Source: Mumia sp. ZJ1417 (lineage in GTDB: Bacteria; Actinomycetota; Actinomycetes; Propionibacteriales; Nocardioidaceae). Taken from it: 64,000 nucleotides of DNA. Location: contig NZ_CP059901.1 in NCBI RefSeq assembly GCF_014127285.1, forward strand, positions 1,488,001 to 1,552,000, given 5' to 3'. Positions 25,974-32,554 of this stretch are shown one piece after another; position 1 is the first letter of the stretch; each line of letters starts with the position of its first letter. The notes beneath the pieces were generated by a model. That model was given only the letters and a program-made list of their open reading frames with translations. It did no database searches and was not told the origin of the DNA. The position numbers were made by a program, and so were the translations under genes.

Positions 25974-27197
25974 ATGGAACTGCTGCCGGGGCGTACGGGG
26001 CGGTACGCCGCCGGTGCCCACGCACCTTCGCAGGCCGCGGCCGCGCCGACGCGCCCGCGGAACCGGCGGCAGCTCATCATCGACGCCGCGGGCCGGGTCT
26101 TCAACGAGCGGGGCTACTACGCCGCGTCCATGGAGGAGATCGCCGACAGGGTCGGCATCACAGCACCCGCGCTCTATCGCCACTTCCCTAACAAGTACAC
26201 GCTGTTCGCCGAGTGCGTGACCTTCATGGCGGACGGACTGCTCGAGGCGCTCGAGGAGCTGTCGTCCGAGGCGAGCCTCGAGGAGCTGTTCACCGCCGCG
26301 ACCCGCGTGACGATTGCGCACCGGGCCACGGGTGGCGTGTATCGCTGGGAGGCGCGCTACCTGAATCCGGACGATCGACGGGTGCTCAGGCGAAAGTTCG
26401 CGTACGTCGTCGGCCGGGTCGCCGAGGAGGTGCGAGTCGAGTCGGGTGCCTCCGACGCGGACGTGCGCGCCGCCGCCGCGCTCGGCGCCATCGGCTCGAT
26501 CACCATGCACCGCACGCGCATCTCACCCTCGCGTGCAGAGGAGCTGCTCGTCGACGCTGCCTTGAGGGTGGTGGCGACCGAGCCGTCTCGCGCTGTCACC
26601 GAGTCGTCGGTCGGTGTTCCTGCGCAGCCGGTGCCCCGGACCCGGCGGGCCGAGATCTTGGCTGCTGCCATCCCGTTGTTCGAGCGCGACGGCTTTGCTC
26701 ACGTGACGCTGGGCCGGATCGCCGAGGTCGTCGGGATCGCACCCTCGGCGATCTACCGCCACTATCCCGGCAAGGTCGACATCCTGGCTGCGGCGTGCCT
26801 CCAGGCCGCCGGGCTGCTGTCCCAGGCCGTCGACCAGGCGCTGATGGGTTGCCCCGACCCGCACGATGCTGTGGTCGCCCTGGCAGCGACGTACGTGGCG
26901 TACAGCTTCGAGCACCGGGCGCTCACCAGCGTCGCCGAGGCCGAGCTCGCCGGCCTGCCCGCCGGGCTTCAGCGGCCGCTCGTCCTCGCACAGCGCGACC
27001 ACATCGCGATCTGGGAGCAGCAGCTGAGGGCCGTACGGCCAGATCTCAACGACAGGCAGGCCCGAGTGCTGGTCCACGCCGGGTTCGGGGTCGTGGTGGA
27101 GGCCGGACGCAGGCTGCGCTGGGAGGACACGCCAGACCACCGCAGCGCCGTCACCGCGCTGATGGTCAGTGCCCTGGGGTGGCGGCCCGAGGCGTAG
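25974..27197 (+). CDS. Tandem TetR regulator (two TetR units in one chain)
   Basis: 407 residues with two complete TetR units. The first DNA-binding domain is at about 30-80 (LIIDAAGRVFNERGYYAASM, TAPALYRHFPNKYTLF) and the second at about 222-270 (EILAAAIPLFERDGFAHVTL, APSAIYRHYPGKVDIL). Each is followed by its own helical ligand domain. Tandem TetRs can bind as monomers with a pseudo-dimer pair of helices. It converges on the rubber oxygenase gene, whose homologues in Gordonia and Rhodococcus are controlled by TetR (LcpR) proteins. Confidence 0.88.
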   Translation: MELLPGRTGRYAAGAHAPSQAAAAPTRPRNRRQLIIDAAGRVFNERGYYAASMEEIADRVGITAPALYRHFPNKYTLFAECVTFMADGLLEALEELSSEASLEELFTAATRVTIAHRATGGVYRWEARYLNPDDRRVLRRKFAYVVGRVAEEVRVESGASDADVRAAAALGAIGSITMHRTRISPSRAEELLVDAALRVVATEPSRAVTESSVGVPAQPVPRTRRAEILAAAIPLFERDGFAHVTLGRIAEVVGIAPSAIYRHYPGKVDILAAACLQAAGLLSQAVDQALMGCPDPHDAVVALAATYVAYSFEHRALTSVAEAELAGLPAGLQRPLVLAQRDHIAIWEQQLRAVRPDLNDRQARVLVHAGFGVVVEAGRRLRWEDTPDHRSAVTALMVSALGWRPEA

Positions 27198-27206
27198 CCG
27201 AGACAG

Positions 27207-27242
27207 ACAGGTGGGCCCGAGCGAGTGCTCGGACCCACCTGT
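27207..27242 (+). terminator. Hairpin between tandem tetR and lcp
   Basis: ACAGGTGGGCCCGAGC (27207-27222) and GCTCGGACCCACCTGT (27227-27242) form a 16-bp stem with one mismatch and a GAGT loop. It lies between convergent stops (27197 and 27252) and probably serves both genes. Confidence 0.8.
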
Positions 27243-27251
27243 CGGGGCGCC

Positions 27252-28469
27252 TCAGACGCCAGGTCGGTTCATGTCGGGAATGGTGATGGGCGTGGTGGTC
27301 CCGGACCCTCCGTTGTTGAGGAACGCCATGGCGATCGCCTTGATGAACTGGTCGAACACGCGGAACGTCGTCGGCATGATCGGGATCAGGCCCTCGCGGA
27401 AGGCGACGTACGCCGGCCAGCCGGCCTTGATCACTCCCGCCGAGACGTAGTCCCGCTTGAGCCCGAGCCAGTCGCCGATGTCGTTGCCGAGCTGATAGCG
27501 CGCGAACTCGTTGAGGAATCCGCGCGTGACCCCGAGATCGATCTGTGCCGTGAGGCCTAGGAGGACCTCGGCAAGCACCTTGCCCTCAGGGGTGGGTGCC
27601 AGGATCGGCGTGAGCACCTGCGCCGCCTGGGCGTGCGCGGCGGCCCACGTGGCCGGGATGTATTCGTCTCGCACGCCGAGCATGTGCAGGGCGACCTGCC
27701 AGGAGTGGAGGAAGGCCTCCTCGTCGGCGGCCGACATCCGGACGCCCCACTCCTTCATCTTCTTGTGGGCGAACGTGCCGGTGCTGTGGAAGGTGACGAG
27801 GATGTCGGCGTTGCTGATCGGGATCTGCTCGTCCGCAACGGCCTTCCAGTACGGCGACTGCGGGAGCATGTGGCGGACGGCCGCGTGCACCATCCGGGTC
27901 TTGTTCGAGGTGACCAGGAACTGGCCGCTCGGTTCGAAGGCGTTGAGGTCGCTCAGGTCGTACCCAAAGGTGAACGTCTTCGCCGCGCGGTCCTGCATGT
28001 CGGCGCCGCCCTTGGACCAGTAGACCGACCTGGCCTCTCGCGGGATGACGGTGCTCATGATGCCGCCGCCGATCCCGTAGATGAAGAACAGGTAGGAGTC
28101 CTTGCGGCGGTTGAAGTCGGCTGCGCGCCGCAGCTTCGTCATGTTGGCCCAGGTCGGGAGCTTTGCGGAGTCCGTCAGGAAGGCCGCGAGCTCCGGCGGG
28201 AGGCCGCTGGGGATCGGATGGTTGTTGTTGACCCAGGGGCCGATCGCGTTGTTGACCGCCGGGACCTGACCGTTGTCGATGACCGACGCCATGATCCGGT
28301 CGATGTCGTCGTCCCAGACCCACTGAGGATCGACGCCTGCCCCGGTGCCGGCGATGGACGCGGCTGGTGACCATGACCATGCCGCAGAGGGGTTGACGAC
28401 CGTTGCTAGTCCGAGCGCGGCTCCGAGAGTCAAGACGCCGCGTCTGTTGATGTCGACCACGTGCTCCAC
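27252..28469 (-). CDS. lcp: Latex clearing protein, rubber (poly-cis-1,4-isoprene) oxygenase
   Basis: 405 residues from GTG 28469 (GTG 28460 also fits). The N-terminus VVDINRRGVLTLGAALG is a twin-arginine signal, matching the exported family. Lcp (DUF2236/MpaB fold) binds one heme b and cleaves rubber to C20 and longer oligo-isoprenoids. The known active-site residues of LcpK30 line up here at a constant offset of three: Glu145 (E148), Arg161 (R164), Lys164 (K167), Thr165 (T168) and heme ligand His195 (H198), in PREARS, DRAAKT and MVHAAVRH. No oxiAB-type genes follow. Confidence 0.9.
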   Translation of the reverse strand: MEHVVDINRRGVLTLGAALGLATVVNPSAAWSWSPAASIAGTGAGVDPQWVWDDDIDRIMASVIDNGQVPAVNNAIGPWVNNNHPIPSGLPPELAAFLTDSAKLPTWANMTKLRRAADFNRRKDSYLFFIYGIGGGIMSTVIPREARSVYWSKGGADMQDRAAKTFTFGYDLSDLNAFEPSGQFLVTSNKTRMVHAAVRHMLPQSPYWKAVADEQIPISNADILVTFHSTGTFAHKKMKEWGVRMSAADEEAFLHSWQVALHMLGVRDEYIPATWAAAHAQAAQVLTPILAPTPEGKVLAEVLLGLTAQIDLGVTRGFLNEFARYQLGNDIGDWLGLKRDYVSAGVIKAGWPAYVAFREGLIPIMPTTFRVFDQFIKAIAMAFLNNGGSGTTTPITIPDMNRPGV

Positions 28470-28569
28470 CTGCTTCCGACGAGGATGGGCATCGCCGCGC
28501 CCGTGTTCGTACAGGCCACTTCGGCACCCGCAGCCATCCATCAGTGATGTGATTTCTCATTAACATAGG

Positions 28570-28584
28570 GATGTGAGGCACATC
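28570..28584. promoter_or_regulatory. Inverted repeat upstream of lcp, candidate operator
   Basis: GATGTG-AGG-CACATC, 6-bp arms, about 100 bp before the lcp start, next to an AT-rich stretch that could hold the promoter. A second GATGTGA lies at about 28545. It may be the tandem TetR target; this is inference. Confidence 0.4.
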
Positions 28585-28604
28585 ACGCAACCCTGTGTCA
28601 GCCC

Positions 28605-28966
28605 TTGATTTGCAGGGTGAGCCTGCGCCTTTGGTGTGCCGCTCCAGAATGGGAGAATCGAGAGAGGGTTCACTTGTCCGCCGCTTCGCGAGCCGGGTGC
28701 GGGAAAACCGGTGTCCGCGCGCTAGTTCCGGGCTGTGACCGCGAGCCTCGACTTCCCGTGGCTGCGCTCGTCAACGCCGTGAGTCCCTGGCTGACGACCG
28801 CCTTCTCGCGGGAGCCCTTCAGGCGAGGATGCGTACGGCGGTGTGGACCGGGCTCGTCGCGACGGCCCTGCAGGTCGTGGGCTCCTACACCGTCGCGGAG
28901 CTGCAGGTCTTTGACGCGTCCGACGCCGCGACGCTGCGCTGGTCCTCGGCCTGCTGGGCTAGGGCC
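28605..28966 (+). other. Gap with no intact gene; possible remnant of a small membrane protein gene at 28829-28960
   Basis: Between the lcp promoter and the DUF429-Rel stop there is no convincing gene. From ATG 28829, MRTAVWTGLVATALQVVGSY reads like a first transmembrane helix with good codon bias for about 38 codons. An ALVLGLLG end with a stop lies in another frame near 28950. This may be a frameshifted small membrane protein. The rest of the stretch (28605-28828) shows nothing I can name. Confidence 0.35.
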
Positions 28967-30763
28967 TCAGGTCGCCGTGCTTTCCAAGTGCGGCCCCGTG
29001 GCGCGCATCTTGGCGAGCCTGGCCCGCAGCGAGGGCACGCGGTGCGCGTTCGACTGCAGGGCGACGTACTGATCACCGTGGACCCACAACAGGGCGTCAT
29101 CGAGCCGTCGGACCGCACCGGGCGGATAGCGGTAGCCCATCCGCTCGGCGAGGGCGTCGGAGTCGACCGAGCGAAGGACCTCGCCGAGCTCGCGCAGCGA
29201 TGTGATCCCCAGCTCGAGGAGCAGCTCGGAGATCCAGTCGTAGTGGTCGGTCCGTGACCATCCGGCATCGGGATACTGGCCAGCCAGGAACGCTGCGAGC
29301 TCGCGCGGGGTGATGCGCGGGTCCTCGTGGGTCTCCTCAGACCCGCTGTCGCTGAGCGACCCGTGGAGTCTCTCCCGGATCGTCGAGAACTCCCGGTCGG
29401 CGAGCTCCAGCAGCCCCGCCGCGAGGGTGAACCTCCGGTCGAGGTCGGGGACGTGCTCGTCCGGGACGGTGCCCTTGTAGCGGATGTCGTGCTCGAACTC
29501 TGCCCAGGCGTGCTGCAGCACCGTACGGACCTGGACCTGCGCGCGCAGCCCGGCCAAGGCGGGATGCTGTGCCGTCCCCTCCTCGTCGAGGCCGATCAGC
29601 AGGTGCCGGCTGGCGTACCCGAAGCGGCCCTCGCTCGCCGTCTCCCGACCCATGTCACGGTCGTCGTGGACGACGACCTGGTCGTCCAGCAGGTCAACGA
29701 CGGCCTGGACGTCGCTCTGCACGTAAGTGATGACCCGGAGTCCGATCTGGTCGGTGATCTCCCGCAACGGGTCGGCATAGAAGGGCACCCCGTCCACCGT
29801 GCGCCCCGCCTTGTCGGCGAACGACGCGACCGACTTCGCCCGCCCGGTCACGGTCAGGTAGTTGATGCCGGCGTCGTCGAGGATCGACGTCACCAGGCGG
29901 ACGAACTCGTCAGCACTGGCCTGCAGCCGAGGCTGCCGCTCGGCGTACTCGCGCACCGCGGACTGTGGGTCGTGCGTCGGCGCCACGATCCGCTTCGCCC
30001 TAGGGGCTGGGACCAGCCCCTCAGGGAGGCTCGGGGTGACGATGTAGCCGGTCTCGAAGTCGCCGTACGTCGTGGCCTCGTCCGGGTGGCGGGTCGCGAA
30101 GAGTCCGACGTACGCGCACAGCACCGCATCGACCTGGTCCTCCACGACGCGCAGCTCGCTCTTGCGCTCAGCCGACTCCGCAGCCGTGCGTAGTGCACGC
30201 CACGCGCCGCCCGCCTCGGGGGTGTCGACGACCATGCGCGGGTCGGCGGCGCTCAGGCCCTCGACGAGTCCGAGCAGCACCACCAGCTCGGCGCGGAGCT
30301 GTTCGAGGTCGCGGCCGGGCTTGTTCTTGTACTTCAACGTCCGTCCGAGCCGGAACAGCGCCACCGTCGCGGGATGCGGGTAGACCTCGATCGCGCGACG
30401 CGGACGGCCTGAGCGGGGGTTCATGTCCAGTCCGAGGCGGGCCGCCAAGCGTGCGCCGCGGGGCTTCTCGGCGAACTCCGGCTTGCTCGTGTTGGAGGGA
30501 TGTGCGCCGGCGTCGAACCGGGCGAAGTCGCGGTTGAGCGCGGCCTCGGCGGGTCGGTTCCCCGTGAGGTTGGTGACGATGAGCGGCGCATCGATCGCGA
30601 CCAGGCAGTCGCCCTCGATGTACGGCTCCAGCGCCGTGGCGATCTCGTCGTCGGTCTTAGCGGCCGACACGTGCACGAGCCGGCCTTCGGGGTCGAGAAC
30701 TGCCAGGCCCGTGGGCTTGCGCTCACCCCACGCGAGATCGACGCCGACGAAGTACATGGGCAC
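28967..30763 (-). CDS. DUF429 - RelA/SpoT synthetase-like fusion protein
   Basis: 598 residues. Residues 1-245 are a DUF429 (RNase H-like fold) domain with acidic residues Asp9 (GVDLAWGE), Asp58 (VAIDAPL) and Asp209/Asp212 (EDQVDAVLCAY). Residues 265-470 are a (p)ppGpp synthetase-like domain: Arg308, Lys310, Ser314 and Lys318 (GRAKSVASFADK), Asp338 (ITDQIGLRVI), Tyr383 and His387 (GYASRHL). The catalytic Glu of the E-I-Q-x-R-T motif is Gln409 (QVQVRTVLQHAWAEFEHD). The tail (480-598) is helical and unassigned. No hydrolase domain. Alarmone synthesis is therefore uncertain. Confidence 0.88.
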   Translation of the reverse strand: MPMYFVGVDLAWGERKPTGLAVLDPEGRLVHVSAAKTDDEIATALEPYIEGDCLVAIDAPLIVTNLTGNRPAEAALNRDFARFDAGAHPSNTSKPEFAEKPRGARLAARLGLDMNPRSGRPRRAIEVYPHPATVALFRLGRTLKYKNKPGRDLEQLRAELVVLLGLVEGLSAADPRMVVDTPEAGGAWRALRTAAESAERKSELRVVEDQVDAVLCAYVGLFATRHPDEATTYGDFETGYIVTPSLPEGLVPAPRAKRIVAPTHDPQSAVREYAERQPRLQASADEFVRLVTSILDDAGINYLTVTGRAKSVASFADKAGRTVDGVPFYADPLREITDQIGLRVITYVQSDVQAVVDLLDDQVVVHDDRDMGRETASEGRFGYASRHLLIGLDEEGTAQHPALAGLRAQVQVRTVLQHAWAEFEHDIRYKGTVPDEHVPDLDRRFTLAAGLLELADREFSTIRERLHGSLSDSGSEETHEDPRITPRELAAFLAGQYPDAGWSRTDHYDWISELLLELGITSLRELGEVLRSVDSDALAERMGYRYPPGAVRRLDDALLWVHGDQYVALQSNAHRVPSLRARLAKMRATGPHLESTAT

Positions 30764-30786
30764 AGCCTGTCATGGCGGCTCCGCGG

Positions 30787-31053
30787 TCAGGTGGCTGCTG
30801 TCCTGACGACCGTCGCGAGCATGGCACCTGAGCCGTTCGGGCTCATCGCCCACGACTGGGACGACGCGCCGCGCACCGACTTCAGTGCGTCGCTGCGTCG
30901 CGCGACCTGCCAGCCGGCCAGGGTGTGGCCGCTGCGCTCGACGAGCGCTGCGGCGCCTTCGACGAGGGTGGCGGCGTCGGGGTGGCCGAGGTCGACCTGC
31001 ACATCCCGGCGCCGGTGAGGACGTCGGCGTGCCACGGCGAGGGAGACGGGCAC
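30787..31053 (-). CDS. Small hypothetical protein at the end of the dsbA-VKOR unit
   Basis: 88 residues; its GTG (31053) follows the VKOR stop without a gap (TGA-GTG), which suggests coupled translation. Codon use is GC3-rich, as in real genes. The middle reads DLGHPDAATLVEGAAALVER and the end SWAMSPNGSGAMLATVVRT. No domain recognised; the Arg-rich first 15 residues may mean that the true start is later or that the 5' end is lost. Confidence 0.5.
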   Translation of the reverse strand: MPVSLAVARRRPHRRRDVQVDLGHPDAATLVEGAAALVERSGHTLAGWQVARRSDALKSVRGASSQSWAMSPNGSGAMLATVVRTAAT

Positions 31054-31671
31054 TCAGGAGAACAATGCGTTGCCGTACTTCACGACGATCAGGAGAACGA
31101 GAGCCAACAGCCAAGCGATGACGACCATCACGTCGAGGTTCCACTGCACCGCAGAAGACAAGGTTTGCTGTATCCGAGGGGGCAGGTACAGGTTGTTGTC
31201 GCGGATGTTGACACGCGTCATCTCGAAGAAGACGAGCGTGGTGGCGACCGTGATCAGCAGGCACCACGGGCACAGGGCACCGATGTTGAACATCGCCTGG
31301 TAGAACAGCCAGTACGCCAGCGCGAGACCGAGGGTGTAGAAGAGCTGGGCGGCGAGCATGAACCAGCGTTTGAACCTCACGCCGGACAGGGCGGCGACCG
31401 CGATCGTGATGACGACTGGTTCCGCGATCAGCCCGAGAAAGGCGTTGGGGAAGCCGAACACTGAGGCTTGCCACGACGACGCGACGGTGCCGCAGCTGAG
31501 GACTGCGTTGATGTCGCAGCCAAGTTCGGCGCTCGGGTTCTCGGCGAGAGTGATCGCTTCGACGGCGAGCACGAACGAGGCGACGAGGCTGACGATCGAC
31601 GACAGCAGCATCACCACCCAGATGGCGGCGCCGCTGCGGCGCGTCCGATCGACCAGGACGGTAGCGGTCAT
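31054..31671 (-). CDS. Vitamin K epoxide reductase (VKOR) family membrane oxidoreductase
   Basis: 205 residues with four to five transmembrane helices. Active-site cysteines: Cys52 and Cys60 in the loop (GCDINAVLSCGTV) and the quinone-side pair Cys134-Pro-Trp-Cys137. VKOR reoxidises a periplasm-facing DsbA-type thiol oxidase using menaquinone. Its ATG overlaps the stop of the DsbA-like gene (TGATG), so the two are co-translated partners. Confidence 0.93.
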   Translation of the reverse strand: MTATVLVDRTRRSGAAIWVVMLLSSIVSLVASFVLAVEAITLAENPSAELGCDINAVLSCGTVASSWQASVFGFPNAFLGLIAEPVVITIAVAALSGVRFKRWFMLAAQLFYTLGLALAYWLFYQAMFNIGALCPWCLLITVATTLVFFEMTRVNIRDNNLYLPPRIQQTLSSAVQWNLDVMVVIAWLLALVLLIVVKYGNALFS

Positions 31672-32435
31672 CACCTAAGGCCAGAAGCCGCGGCGGTCTC
31701 GATGGCCTTGGTCAGCTCATCGGGGGCGGACCAGTCGCCTGTGAACATGTCCCCATTGAGCTTCACGGTCGGCGTGCTAGTGACGCCGGCGTCGAAGGCC
31801 TCCTGGGTGCTCTGCGCGACCCAGCCACGGTGAACGCCTTCGGTGAAGTTCTCCACCACGTCCGCGGGGACGCCTGCACGGAGGGCGATGCTCGCGATCT
31901 GGTCGTCGTTGAGGCCTTCGGTCCCCTCGTGCGGTTGGTTGGCGTACAGGCCATTGTGGAAAGCCCATACCCTGTCCGGAGCGGCGTCGACAACCGCCGC
32001 GTACGCATTACCGGCGCGGGTGGAGTACTCGGTTCCCTGCGACTGCTCGTCGAGGAAAGCCATCACATGCAGGTTGACACGAATCGTGCCCTGGTCAATG
32101 AGGCGGGAGAGGTCCTCGGCGTTTGTGGACTCGAATGCACCGCAGGCCGGGCACATGTAGTCGTAATACAGGTCGAGAGTCACCGGGGCGTCGGTGTCAC
32201 CAACCGAGAAGGCGCCTGTCTCGACGTTGGCGGGGACTACGACCTTCCCAGTGACGTCTCCGCTGTCGTCGCTGGCTAGGGATCGGCCTACGGCGATGGC
32301 GATCGCGGCCATCAGGCCAAGGATGACCAGGATGCCCACGATCTTGGCGACCTTGCGCTGGCGCGTCTTGCGAGCCAGTTCGGCGGCACGTGCCGCGCGC
32401 ATCTGGCGGGACTTATCTCGGGCCAAGGTGCTCAT
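31671..32435 (-). CDS. Membrane-anchored DsbA-like thioredoxin-fold protein
   Basis: 254 residues. A charged N-terminus, one transmembrane helix (about 31-50), then a thioredoxin-fold domain with Cys95-Pro-Ala-Cys98 (DYMCPACGAF) and the cis-Pro region TSTPTVKLNG. This is the DSBA/Thioredoxin_4 group that introduces disulfides into exported proteins. Codon use is less GC-biased at third positions than in core genes. It lies next to the cupredoxin-rich NirK-type gene, whose copper sites include exported cysteines. Confidence 0.92.
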   Translation of the reverse strand: MSTLARDKSRQMRAARAAELARKTRQRKVAKIVGILVILGLMAAIAIAVGRSLASDDSGDVTGKVVVPANVETGAFSVGDTDAPVTLDLYYDYMCPACGAFESTNAEDLSRLIDQGTIRVNLHVMAFLDEQSQGTEYSTRAGNAYAAVVDAAPDRVWAFHNGLYANQPHEGTEGLNDDQIASIALRAGVPADVVENFTEGVHRGWVAQSTQEAFDAGVTSTPTVKLNGDMFTGDWSAPDELTKAIETAAASGLR

Positions 32436-32516
32436 CGTTCACTGCTCCTCATCTGCGGGTCGTGGCTCTGGTCGGCCATGCTCAAACACAAGTCCCGGGC
32501 CGGCCCGTAGGTGCCT

Positions 32517-32533
32517 CCGGCCGGCTTGGCCGG
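32517..32533 (-). terminator. Short hairpin downstream of the NirK-type gene
   Basis: CCGGCC-GGCTT-GGCCGG, 6-bp arms, 22 bp past the stop at 32555 in the leftward direction. Weak candidate terminator separating the nirK-type operon from dsbA. Confidence 0.35.
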
Positions 32534-32554
32534 AATCGAGGGGCGGCGGCGATG

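Noticed and set aside
28605-29072. 155-residue plus-strand frame beginning upstream of the DUF429-Rel stop
   Set aside because: It overlaps the C-terminus of the strong minus-strand gene and has no consistent codon bias; only the short segment after 28829 looks gene-like.
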